Under the pieces are notes generated by a model that had not been told where the DNA came from, did no database searches, and was given only the letters and a program-made list of their open reading frames with translations. 64,000 nucleotides of DNA from Pseudomonas putida. GTDB lineage: Bacteria; Pseudomonadota; Gammaproteobacteria; Pseudomonadales; Pseudomonadaceae. The stretch lies in contig NZ_JANHLK010000004.1 of the NCBI RefSeq assembly GCF_028682635.1, positions 248,001-312,000 of the forward strand, in the 5' to 3' direction. Below are positions 48,801 through 57,624 of the stretch, piece by piece. The translations under genes were made by a program, and so were the position numbers. Position 1 is the first letter of the stretch. Each line of letters starts with the position of its first letter.

Positions 48801-50087
48801 ATGACCGGTGAAGTGGAACAGCAAACCACCGCGCAAAACCCACTACCCCAACCGCCAACGGAGATATCGAGACCTACCAGCTACCGGCAAGCACTGTCTG
48901 GACTGCTTGCCGACATCAAATGGTGGCTTCCCTTGGCCGCGACATTAATTTCAATTTCGCTTCTAACCAAGTATTTGTGGCTTATCCATCACCCAGAATT
49001 GATTCTGAGCTCTTTGGGAAACCCATCGAACCTCGTAGCGTGGTTGTTTTTTACTTTACTCGTTCTAGCTTCGCTGCTGGTTATCGTATCAGTGCCGTCG
49101 TTAGCCTTCATGATGTGTATTACGCAATGTTCGCCTGGAAGGGAGTTGGAAAAAACGCTCGCCTTTCGATTTAGCCTTATTGTCGGTGGAGGATACGGAC
49201 TACTCTCGCTTAATCTACTGGGATCAACCTTTGGTATAACCGTCGCTCCTGACTACTTTTTCGTATTTGTCGCATTTGCTGCCGCTTGGGCAGCGTGGCA
49301 TGTCCTCTGCAGCGAAGCGTCACTCAAGGAAAAAGTACTGGAGCTCTCGCCGGGGCCTCGTAAACCTTGGCGTAGAAAAGGCTATCGCACCGTTCGGCTT
49401 GGCTGGCTAGGTCTATTGCTCGCTTTTACTTCAATGAGCGGAGTGTTTCCGGCTCAACTGGGTATCATGGCTTGGCGCGGCGGAGAGAACGGCTGGGAAG
49501 CGCTTGGGGCGATCGGCGTCTGCTTGTTGATCATGTGTCTTTACCTAGCGCCTGTTATGTCTTTCTATTTATCGGAAGGCAACGTGCTGCAACGCACCGG
49601 TCGAGCCGCTCTTGCTCTGCTGGTATGCGTTTTTGCCAATGCCGTTTTACTTCCTGCAATTTTGGATTTGTGGGTCTATTCCGCAGGCAATCTGATCAAG
49701 ATCAGGGACAATACCGAGTTGAGCTATGTCTTGGACGAAAAGGATTACCCAAAGGAGGTTTTTAATAAAAATCTCTGGCAGCTGGACGCCTACGGAGGGC
49801 CCAATGGTTTGTACAGCGTGAGGGCGTTCCGTCAGTTTCGCTTTGGGGACATATTGTTGATCTGCCCTGGCCGGCACAGAAATGTCAGTTTGAAGAAGAT
49901 CGGTAGCTACGCGCATCTATGTATTACATTGTCTGACGCCAAGGTGAAAGTGGCGGCACCTGTTGTAAGCAAGGACATCGCAGTGCTTCCCAAGCCGGAC
50001 TGTATTTTGGCGGCTCAAACGCCTACGCCCACACCGCTGTTGATTAAAAACACGGGTACATGCCTGTACCGAAGTCTTTATAAGTGA
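48801..50087 (+). CDS. Multi-pass membrane protein of unknown function
   Basis: 428 residues. A short hydrophilic, Pro-rich N-terminus (1-35) is followed by about seven hydrophobic segments (around 40-60, 80-104, 122-146, 152-170, 203-222, 236-258, 268-293). The C-terminal domain of about 130 residues is soluble and includes the motif LICPGRHRN, with several Cys. I do not recognise a family. It is flanked by an IS66 remnant and a complete IS66 element and has no operon partner, so it looks like island cargo. The ATG (MTGEVEQQTT) is preceded by AAGGAA 13 bases upstream. Confidence 0.7.
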   Translation: MTGEVEQQTTAQNPLPQPPTEISRPTSYRQALSGLLADIKWWLPLAATLISISLLTKYLWLIHHPELILSSLGNPSNLVAWLFFTLLVLASLLVIVSVPSLAFMMCITQCSPGRELEKTLAFRFSLIVGGGYGLLSLNLLGSTFGITVAPDYFFVFVAFAAAWAAWHVLCSEASLKEKVLELSPGPRKPWRRKGYRTVRLGWLGLLLAFTSMSGVFPAQLGIMAWRGGENGWEALGAIGVCLLIMCLYLAPVMSFYLSEGNVLQRTGRAALALLVCVFANAVLLPAILDLWVYSAGNLIKIRDNTELSYVLDEKDYPKEVFNKNLWQLDAYGGPNGLYSVRAFRQFRFGDILLICPGRHRNVSLKKIGSYAHLCITLSDAKVKVAAPVVSKDIAVLPKPDCILAAQTPTPTPLLIKNTGTCLYRSLYK

Positions 50088-50264
50088 ACGTACTCCGCCA
50101 TGCGAATCAGGCGCGAGCCAGTACTCTGACGTTTGCTTTACTCAGGTATCTTTCGCCTGATCTCAAGCTGTTCTATCGCGACTGATGAAGCTACTGCTTC
50201 GGCTAGCTCTGGAGCAGCAAACGACTAGATAAGAGTAAGCGTCCGCCAAACACACCTTGTGTGA

Positions 50265-51791
50265 TTAAACGGGCGCCCACCTGTGCGGCAACAACTCGGT
50301 TATCTCACTCGCACGCTGCGTCGGCAGGCGTGTAAGAACATCCTTCAAGTAAGCATACGGATCATGTCCGTTGAGCCGCGCCGACTGGATCAAACTCATG
50401 ATCGCCGCCGCACGTTTACCGCTGCGTAACGAGCCCGCGAACAGCCAGTTCGAGCGCCCAAGAGCCCACGGCCGGATTTGATTCTCGTACCAGTTATTAT
50501 CGATGGGCACAGCACCGTCATCGAGATAGCGCGTCAGCGCTATCCAGCGTTTGAGGCTGTAATCCAGGGCCTTGGCGATGGCCGAACCCTCAGGCACAAG
50601 CTGTCTTTGGGCGGTCATCCAGGTATGAAGTGCGTCGGCGATTGGCGCTGCTTTTTCCTGCCGTATTCGCTGTCGATCACCCGGTTCCAGCTCGCGGACT
50701 TCTCGTTCAACTTCGTACAAGGCCGCGATGTAGTGCAGCGCTTTTTCGGCGATCTGGCTCTTGTTGGTCGCATGCAAGTCGAAGAACTTTCGGCGGGCAT
50801 GGGCCATGCAGCCGATCTCCGTAACGCCCAGTTCAAAGCCTGCCTTGTAGCCGGCAAAGTCATCGCAGACCAGCTTGCCGTTCCAACTGCCCAGGAAGGC
50901 TCGGGCATGTTCGCCAGCGCGGCTTGGGCTGAAGTCGTAAACGACCGCCGCCAGGTCGGAGAACTGACTGGTGGCATAGGCCCAGACATAAGCGCGATGA
51001 GTTTTTTTAGCGCCAGGCGTCAGCATTTGTACCGGCGTCTCGTCGGCGTGAACGATGCCGTGCGTCAGCACGGCTTCGCGCAGCGCATCGACTAGTGGTT
51101 GGAGTTGCACGCCGCAGTTGCCCACCCACTGCGCCAAGGTCGAACGGGCGATGGGCAGCCCGGCGCGACCGAAGATTTTTTCCTGACGATACAGCGGCAA
51201 ATGATCAGCGAACTTGGCCACCATGACATGGGCCAGCAGGCCTGCGGTCGGTATGCCTTTGTCGATGACGTGCGCCGGTACCGGCGCCTGGATTAGCGTT
51301 TCGCACTGCTCGCAGGCCCATTTCCCACGGATGTGACGCTCGACGGTGAACACGCCGGGCGTGTAGTCGAGTTTTTCACTGGCATCTTCGCCGATGCGCT
51401 TGAGAGCACAGCCGCACTGGCAATGGCTGTTGTCCGGCTCGTGATGGATCAGCGTGCGAGGAAATTGCGGCGGCAGCGCTGCGCGCTTAGGTTGCTGGCG
51501 CACTTTGGCTTCGACGGGTGTCGGTTGCAGCGCCTCAAGCTCGGCTTCGATAGCGGCAATATCAGTATCGATCAAATCGTCGAGCAAGCTGGCCTGATCT
51601 GGACTTAGTTGCTCGCTGCGTTTGGCAAACTTGAAGCGCTTGAGCAGCGCGATCTCGTGGGCCAGCTTCTCGTTGACCGACTTTTGATGATTGATCTGCT
51701 TGTCCATCGTCTCGACGCGCTGGATCAACTGCGCCGCCAAAGCACGCAGTTCTTCAGGGTTTAATTGATCGAGATTCGGATGCGAAGTCAT
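50265..51791 (-). CDS. tnpC: IS66 transposase TnpC
   Basis: 508-residue IS66 DDE transposase: N-terminal leucine-zipper-like region (LDQLNPEELRALAAQLIQRVETMDKQ), zinc-finger-type segment with HCQCGCALKRIGEDASEKLDYTPG and the CEQCE pair, DDE core (VHADETPVQML, CDDFAGYKAGF, and the Glu in the DNNWYENQIRPWALGR region), and the C-terminal SLIQSARLNGHDPYAYLKDVL. I chose the ATG at MTSHPNLDQLN; a longer frame upstream lacks family similarity. Confidence 0.95.
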   Translation of the reverse strand: MTSHPNLDQLNPEELRALAAQLIQRVETMDKQINHQKSVNEKLAHEIALLKRFKFAKRSEQLSPDQASLLDDLIDTDIAAIEAELEALQPTPVEAKVRQQPKRAALPPQFPRTLIHHEPDNSHCQCGCALKRIGEDASEKLDYTPGVFTVERHIRGKWACEQCETLIQAPVPAHVIDKGIPTAGLLAHVMVAKFADHLPLYRQEKIFGRAGLPIARSTLAQWVGNCGVQLQPLVDALREAVLTHGIVHADETPVQMLTPGAKKTHRAYVWAYATSQFSDLAAVVYDFSPSRAGEHARAFLGSWNGKLVCDDFAGYKAGFELGVTEIGCMAHARRKFFDLHATNKSQIAEKALHYIAALYEVEREVRELEPGDRQRIRQEKAAPIADALHTWMTAQRQLVPEGSAIAKALDYSLKRWIALTRYLDDGAVPIDNNWYENQIRPWALGRSNWLFAGSLRSGKRAAAIMSLIQSARLNGHDPYAYLKDVLTRLPTQRASEITELLPHRWAPV

Positions 51792-51874
51792 GCCGCCGAT
51801 TTTGCCAGAGAGGGCTATGGGCGGCGATAGACTGATGCGCCAATTGCGCTGGCAAGCAGGCCATGGCAGGCGAG

Positions 51875-52210
51875 TTAGAGCACCGTGATGGCTCCTCCGG
51901 AACCGACGCGTTGCCAAGGTAAGCCGAGCACCAAGGCTTGAAGTTGCTCTGCATCCAGCTCGACTTCAGAGCCGTGCCGCACGCCAGGCCAAAAGAAACG
52001 TCCTTGATTTAAGCGCCGGGCAGCAAGCCAAATCCCCAAACCATCATGCACCAGCACTTTCATGCGATTGGCACGACGGTTGGCAAACAGATAAGCACAG
52101 TGCGGCTTCGCCGCACCGAACACCGCCACGACCCGCGCCAGCGCAGTTTCAGTGCCGGCGCGCATGTCCATGGGCTCGGTGGCGAGCCAGATGGAGTCGA
52201 TGCGGATCAT
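51875..52210 (-). CDS. tnpB: IS66 accessory protein TnpB
   Basis: 111-residue IS66 Orf2 protein (not the RNA-guided TnpB of IS200/IS605) with the family signature MIRIDSIWLATEPMDMRAG and the C-terminal FFWPGVRHGSEVELDAEQLQALVLGLPW. Its ATG overlaps the tnpA TGA by 4 bases. Required with TnpA for transposition of IS66-family elements; exact role unknown. Confidence 0.93.
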   Translation of the reverse strand: MIRIDSIWLATEPMDMRAGTETALARVVAVFGAAKPHCAYLFANRRANRMKVLVHDGLGIWLAARRLNQGRFFWPGVRHGSEVELDAEQLQALVLGLPWQRVGSGGAITVL

Positions 52211-52539
52211 CGCAGCAGGTCTCGCAGGAAAGCAGAGCACGCCGCTGCATTTTCTGCCGGCCAACTCACCACGACTACGCCTTTTGAATGCGGCACTTCG
52301 ATTCGGATCGTGGCAGGAAGGGCCTGATGCATCGGCAACGGCGGCGATGTCTTGACCGGGATGAAGGCGGTTTGAAGTGTCAGGCTTTTCTGCGCATGCA
52401 CGCGTATCCATTTATGGACGAGGTTGGCGTTGAGGTTGTGGGTCAACGCGACATTGGCAATCGAGGTGTCAGGCTGCGCGCATTCGGCGATGACCTGGGC
52501 CTTGAAGGACTTTGAATAGGAACGGCGTTCTTGTGGCAT
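52207..52539 (-). CDS. tnpA: IS66 accessory protein TnpA (helix-turn-helix)
   Basis: 110-residue IS66 Orf1 protein: a helix-turn-helix of the transposase-8 type at the N-terminus (RRSYSKSFKAQVIAECAQPDTSIANVALTHNLNANLVHKW) and a variable C-terminus. First gene of the IS; a strong palindrome lies just upstream. The overlap with tnpB indicates coupling. Confidence 0.9.
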   Translation of the reverse strand: MPQERRSYSKSFKAQVIAECAQPDTSIANVALTHNLNANLVHKWIRVHAQKSLTLQTAFIPVKTSPPLPMHQALPATIRIEVPHSKGVVVVSWPAENAAACSAFLRDLLR

Positions 52540-52564
52540 AGGCGTCCGCTTAAAAAGGCTAAAA

Positions 52565-52596
52565 ATGGTGTCCACTTAAATTTAGGTGGACACCAT
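52565..52596. promoter_or_regulatory. 11-bp inverted repeat upstream of tnpA
   Basis: Arms ATGGTGTCCAC/GTGGACACCAT with a 10-base centre, inside the IS between its end and tnpA. Probably an operator for TnpA or a hairpin blocking read-through from outside; function inferred. Confidence 0.5.
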
Positions 52597-52919
52597 CGCC
52601 TCAAGCGACGGTGTCAGGAAGGTGTGTTGCCCGGACGGTTACCCGCGGCTCACCCGACCGACCACTTCGTGTCGATTGAGGCCTTAAACCTCAGCTGCGG
52701 TAATCGTATCGCAGGCTGGATTTAACACTAACGCTCCATCCAAAGTTTCGACGCCTAACTGACCGTCAGCCACCCGCAGCGGAGGGTAGCGACAGGCAGA
52801 AAACCGTTAAAAGCGGCCATTAAAATTGACCCGTCCCGTGGATATCTGCCAGGTCCGACAGATACCCATAGAGCCCCAAGTGTTTACATTCACAAAGTGC
52901 CATCGCAAATCGGGAAGAC

Positions 52920-55900
52920 TCAGCAGTTATAAGACTGCGACTCCTCATGAACCACGACAAACCCATCCTGAGGAAGGTATTGCAGATAGGCGATCAGGTC
53001 GATTTGCGAGCCAGTATCGCCTCCAGAGTCAAAAAAGCCTCTATTCGCGAACCGCCGATATAGCAAACTCTGTCCAGTCTTCTCCAAATAGAAATCCAGC
53101 TCCGACTTACGAATGAACAACGCATTATTGCGGTAAGGGCCCGATGAGAATGCTATGAGTGCACCTGAAGCGTCTTGCCATCCGCGATGTTGATCCCAAA
53201 TGAGGCCGAGTGTCTTGATCAGATCCTGGCAGGGTACATCCAGACTAAGTTGATCAGTTTCCGAGGTGAATTCGTACTCCCATTCACCGCCCCTGCTGAG
53301 AGTTACAGCGGTGCGTATAAGTCCATCGCAATGGGTGTTCGTCGTGCCTTCGTCCACCAACTGATTAAAAGCGGCGCCATCAGGGTACTCGGCCAAATAG
53401 CTTCTATAGCAGTTCGCACCGTCTGAAAATGCGCGGTCCAGTCGATCATAGGGGCGTGCTCCGAAAACCTCCTCTTTGGCAAACACAGATCTGTAAAAAA
53501 GATCAAAACCAAAATAAGGAGTGCTCCACGAGTCTTCCTCGTCTGATCTGTCATTTGCGCTTGAGCCGCGCTCCAGAGCTATCCACGCCACCCCATTGGC
53601 ATCGGTACAAGATAGGCTGGACTCGTGAGTCGCGAAGTCATCAGTCGTCACCCACTTCTTGATGTCACGTTCTCGGGACGGAAAAGCGTATTCACGCCGG
53701 CGCAGAAGACTGTCTGGATACGTCGGTTCGGCAATTACATCTCTCATGTCGGTTAGATCGCGCTTACGCACCTCTACCGACCGGTAATATTCAGGTCCAG
53801 GCACAACGCCTTGAAATGACTCAAGAGAGGACACGTGGTCTGCAAGGATGCCGAGTAGCCGATGAAGTGAAATCCAGTAGTATTTTTTACCCAAGCGCTC
53901 GGCATAGGGGGCGCGGCCACGACCGGATCCGAATTCACTGTTCAGGGCGCGGTCGTAGTTAAGTGCGGAGTCCTGGAAGCCGGGATACCCAAGACGCAAT
54001 GTCTCAGTCATGATCCAACAAGCAATGTTTTCCTTGGTTACCGCGGCAGTTTTTAGGTCAAACCCTGAGACCTTGCTCTCCACTTGGTAGCGCCAGAAAT
54101 CAGGACCAATGTTTGATCCCCACAGCTTCATATCGGAAGGAAGGTGCTTCAGGTCAAGTAGGGGATTGGCATCCGATAGGGTTGGCCAAGTGTCGATGCG
54201 GGGGCTTTGGCTCGGAAAACGCAAGAGTCTTGCTTTAAGCGGCTCGCCGACTCCCTGATCCTTGAGCAACCCTGCGAGCATTCGAATCGAATCACGAATG
54301 ATCACGTTCGGTCGGTCATACCCGCGCGAGACCAACACATTGAGGGCCGGAATGAATGAAGAGTGGTGCTCGTGTGCAATCAAACAGGCGCTGTATATGG
54401 CTTCAGCAACGCTCTCAAGGATGTAATCGTCGTCAGACGCCGCAAACGTTGTGGCTAGCTCGAAGGCGAGCTCGGTATCGGCCACCAACATACGTACCAA
54501 CCCTTTCGCAGCCCGATCGCGGACGCGACGATCCGCGCAAGACGTCAGCCAGCCTAAAACGATGGTAGCTAACCGTCGGCTTTCACTTGGCCAACGGATG
54601 ATGTCGGCGTTCAGGGAAGCATCCAGCAAGGACTTGACCGCCCCGTTGCTGCCATACGACTTGAATGCTGCACGCGATAGGTAAACGTCCCTGTTCACCA
54701 GAGGCTGGCGACGCAGGAAATTGTCCAGCCATCGTTCTGCGTTGAGGCTGTGGTTGGGCACCAAGCTGACTTTTACGAATACCTCGTACAATTCCTCCCA
54801 GAGCCCAGGTACTTTCAGAGCCGCAAAGATTTCATCTTTCAGATCATTATTTTCAAAGCTTTTCCGAGAGCGCCACGCCAAGCCGTGCACGAACAGACGA
54901 TTGGCGAGTTCGGGCGCCAGTCCAATATCGCAGTTAACGATTTCAATTCCTGTTTTCTCGGGAAGAACCGCTGCTAAAACCTCCAGCAGACCTTTATCTT
55001 CAGGCGGCAGTGAAACCACCTGGGCGCCTAATTTTTTTACATCAAACTCGCCGGCCTCATCGGTGCACCGATCTATCAATGCCGTCGCACGAAGGACGTC
55101 GCCGTAACGCTCATATCCGAGCCTTACCGTCCAAGTGTCGTCAGGCCCTTCAGTCAGAATCACCAGCCCTTCGCGTTGAAGTTCGCGAATGAAAACTTCG
55201 GGTGAAAGTTCTGCCCCCATCACATCACGAAGACCGGTTGCGCACGATTCCCAAAGCCTGTCGCTGGCTGAAGCGCTGGTGAGCCGTTCCGCCAGGCTGA
55301 GCATCGATAGACGAACCAAATTTTTCGGACTTGCGAAGCCGAGGCGTTCTTTGACCGCGAAATTGCTATGTTTCAGGTGTCGCTCGAACAAAGCAGAAAA
55401 GCCCGGTAAAGATACGTCGAGGGTTGTGCTGCCCTCCTCCTTCAACGTTTTGCATGCCAAGTGAAGGAAAAGTGGATTGCTCAGCTCTTCCGAAAATAGC
55501 GGCGTTATCTCCGAGTCGAGCCCATAAAAAGCGGCAAACGCTTGAAGTGCATCCACACCTTGACCGTTAAATCCTCGGTGTTCAAATGCATAACCTGGAA
55601 ACCTGGAGTCAGTGACCAAGTCTTTGTAGGTATCTCGGGTTGATACGCAAATTTTTACTCCATCGTACGGCCTGCACTGCTGTATCAATTCCGGCAGCTT
55701 TGCCTTCCAGCGGGCATCCGATCGACTCTCATTGAGCGCATCAATGAAAATAACGAACGGCAGACCTGTGTGCTCAGCGGATGCGCTCATGCATTGAAAC
55801 AGCGCGTCGCGCCCAACCTGACCACTAAAGCCAAGCTTACTACGAATGATTTCCCACGGTTCTCCGCCGCCGAAGTCGTCACCGAACACTATGAGAGACA

Positions 55901-57068
55901 TGCCACCTTCAGCGAAACGACGGTAAGCAGCGCTTACTATCGCGTGTGTTTTTCCGACACCTGCGGGCCCGACGAGCAGTAGAGAATGGGCACCTGTGAC
56001 GTTGATATTCGGCGACGTCAGGACCTTATTAATGGAAAAACTGAGCTGAAAAAGCTCCCTTGCCGAGTCCATCGATCCAGCAGGAAACGTGCACATATAC
56101 TCAGCGTTAAATTGCCGAAAGCTCGGGGTATCCTTGTCGGGACCATGCTTCTCAATGAAAGCTTGCTCCTGGCTATCCTTTGCCGTGAGCAAAATAGGTT
56201 GCAGTTGGCTGAGAATTTTCAACGCATGGACGATTGCTTGTCCGGGCGTTTCAACCTCCCGAACTTGGGTCAACAGAGTCGACAAACTCTGAAGAAGCTC
56301 TTCCGCTTTTGTTTTTTTGTCTGCATCAACCAAACTAAACACTTCACCCGAACGACCACGCAGCGATCTGAGTTCACTGATGATTGGCGAAAGAGTCTGA
56401 CGTCGCCAGTCTGAAAAGTCGGCGGTGCCGCCGAAAAAATCTAGTACATCGTGTGCGTCGGTCACAACGTCCAGTTCACCTGAGTACCGTGGGCCGGCAA
56501 ATTCGCGGGCTTGCTCCAGGCACTGATGTACATGGACCGGTGTGAGCACGGAGTCATCAAACCAGTAGCGCCGAATTCCGCCATGCGTGTCCAAGCGCTG
56601 GAGCTGCTCACGCATGATCGAGCTGCTGCACAGGGTGATTTTGAGACTTTTACCCTCAGCGTCCCTACGCTCCTCTAACTCCTTTTTCCATTCCTCAAAT
56701 CGTTCGACCTCACCCTGCCCACGAGCGCCTCCTGCCACTCTTCCGGTCAAGTCGAAAGGAATGTAGATCCAATATTCTGTAAGGGTCGGATGATTCAAAC
56801 AGGCCGCAGTGACCGATTTTGATATCTGTCCAAGTTCCTTGGAACCAAGCTGGAAAAAATACTTTGCTTGAACACCTAAGACAGCTCCACTTGGAGTCCG
56901 AAAGTACGCCTCCACCCCACCGTCACCGCCATCACCCCTCAGACTGTAGAAGCTTGAACCCTGGGAAACGTCGCAGCTGTAGCGAAAAAGCTGCACAGCT
57001 AACGCTTCAAAGCTGTCGTTTTTACTTTTCGGAGCGCTGCGAATGGTGGAGAAGTCAATCGTTGGCAT
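52920..57068 (-). CDS. Avs-like STAND NTPase with N-terminal PD-(D/E)xK nuclease-like domain
   Basis: Predicted phage sensor-effector of 1382 residues. Residues 1-170 look like an Mrr/Cap4-type nuclease: Glu21, GDGGDGGVEAYF with Asp49/Glu53, and the QxK motif at 67-69 (GVQAKYF). A STAND/NACHT-type NTPase follows, with Walker A GPAGVGKT at about 366-373, Walker B FVIFIDALNES at about 434-446, an Arg in VSTRDTYKDLV and the SNPLFLHLA helix typical of STAND proteins. About 850 C-terminal residues are predicted helical repeats plus a unique end and would act as the sensor. AAGGA lies 9 bases upstream of the ATG. Divergent from the DUF2130-SIR2-HerA series. The Avs assignment is by architecture; the exact type is not determined. 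Confidence 0.8.
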   Translation of the reverse strand: MPTIDFSTIRSAPKSKNDSFEALAVQLFRYSCDVSQGSSFYSLRGDGGDGGVEAYFRTPSGAVLGVQAKYFFQLGSKELGQISKSVTAACLNHPTLTEYWIYIPFDLTGRVAGGARGQGEVERFEEWKKELEERRDAEGKSLKITLCSSSIMREQLQRLDTHGGIRRYWFDDSVLTPVHVHQCLEQAREFAGPRYSGELDVVTDAHDVLDFFGGTADFSDWRRQTLSPIISELRSLRGRSGEVFSLVDADKKTKAEELLQSLSTLLTQVREVETPGQAIVHALKILSQLQPILLTAKDSQEQAFIEKHGPDKDTPSFRQFNAEYMCTFPAGSMDSARELFQLSFSINKVLTSPNINVTGAHSLLLVGPAGVGKTHAIVSAAYRRFAEGGMSLIVFGDDFGGGEPWEIIRSKLGFSGQVGRDALFQCMSASAEHTGLPFVIFIDALNESRSDARWKAKLPELIQQCRPYDGVKICVSTRDTYKDLVTDSRFPGYAFEHRGFNGQGVDALQAFAAFYGLDSEITPLFSEELSNPLFLHLACKTLKEEGSTTLDVSLPGFSALFERHLKHSNFAVKERLGFASPKNLVRLSMLSLAERLTSASASDRLWESCATGLRDVMGAELSPEVFIRELQREGLVILTEGPDDTWTVRLGYERYGDVLRATALIDRCTDEAGEFDVKKLGAQVVSLPPEDKGLLEVLAAVLPEKTGIEIVNCDIGLAPELANRLFVHGLAWRSRKSFENNDLKDEIFAALKVPGLWEELYEVFVKVSLVPNHSLNAERWLDNFLRRQPLVNRDVYLSRAAFKSYGSNGAVKSLLDASLNADIIRWPSESRRLATIVLGWLTSCADRRVRDRAAKGLVRMLVADTELAFELATTFAASDDDYILESVAEAIYSACLIAHEHHSSFIPALNVLVSRGYDRPNVIIRDSIRMLAGLLKDQGVGEPLKARLLRFPSQSPRIDTWPTLSDANPLLDLKHLPSDMKLWGSNIGPDFWRYQVESKVSGFDLKTAAVTKENIACWIMTETLRLGYPGFQDSALNYDRALNSEFGSGRGRAPYAERLGKKYYWISLHRLLGILADHVSSLESFQGVVPGPEYYRSVEVRKRDLTDMRDVIAEPTYPDSLLRRREYAFPSRERDIKKWVTTDDFATHESSLSCTDANGVAWIALERGSSANDRSDEEDSWSTPYFGFDLFYRSVFAKEEVFGARPYDRLDRAFSDGANCYRSYLAEYPDGAAFNQLVDEGTTNTHCDGLIRTAVTLSRGGEWEYEFTSETDQLSLDVPCQDLIKTLGLIWDQHRGWQDASGALIAFSSGPYRNNALFIRKSELDFYLEKTGQSLLYRRFANRGFFDSGGDTGSQIDLIAYLQYLPQDGFVVVHEESQSYNC

Positions 57069-57624
57069 TACTTAGCGTCCTTTAGGAGTATTTGGATCCT
57101 AAAATTATTTTACCGGGATTTTGTTCAAGGGCTCTACGTGCAGGAGGAATGTATAGAAATCACAGTTTTTCAGACTGATTTTTCTGCACGGCCCGAGCTG
57201 GTCCGATGCGAGCCATTTTTAACCATTTCCCGATATCAGCTTCACGCCCTGAGGAAGTCAGTCAACCTAAATCGAGGTTCTTCAGACGCGGTGAACTGCG
57301 CTTCCTCAAGGCATTCAAATAGATGGTTTCATCGTAGGGCGTCCTGGTCTGGCTGGCGGGCAATATTGATCTGGACTGTTAGTGCTCAGCAGAAACAGAC
57401 CCAAGCACAGGCAGTGACTCACAGACAAAGCCGGGGACATGACTTGGCGCACCTTGATGGCACGCTGCCATGTGCTAGAGTCGCGAGGAAGGTATCGCGT
57501 TAGGGGACGGGGCAACGGTCGTCCTGATGTGCCGACACGCATGCAAGCGAAGCGTGCAGACCAGAAGCTGGAAGCCGGGCCTTAAGCGTCAGGAAAACTC
57601 AGGAAACTGCACGGAGGCGAAAAC
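57069..57624. other. Divergent intergenic region of the defence cluster (556 bases, no supported gene)
   Basis: Separates the Avs-like gene from the DUF2130 gene. The Avs side is A+T-rich (around 57085-57120) and likely holds its promoter; the other part is GC-rich. A plus-strand frame at 57138-57503 has no ribosome site or recognisable product and was not accepted. Just before 57625 there is a GGAGG site for the DUF2130 gene. No RNA gene was recognised. Confidence 0.5.

Larger units (their letters stand above)
50235..52642 (-). mobile_element. IS66-family insertion sequence, complete
   Basis: 2408 bp bounded by 22-bp imperfect inverted repeats (50235-50256 beginning GTAAGCGTCC; 52621-52642, whose complement begins GTAACCGTCC), 18 of 22 positions matching. 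Carries tnpA, tnpB and tnpC in the canonical order on the minus strand. The 8-bp flanks (AGATAAGA left, CCGCGGCT right) differ, so no target duplication remains. All three genes look intact. Confidence 0.9.

Noticed and set aside
51875-52210. RNA-guided TnpB nuclease
   Set aside because: The protein is the short IS66 Orf2 TnpB, unrelated to the IS200/IS605 TnpB.
52541-52553. GGCGTCCGCTTAA as the right end of the IS66 element
   Set aside because: A better 22-bp partner to the left end (18 of 22 matches) lies at 52621-52642 and places the upstream palindrome inside the element.
57138-57503. 121-codon frame in the Avs/DUF2130 spacer
   Set aside because: No ribosome site, unusual composition and no recognisable motif; treated as non-coding.
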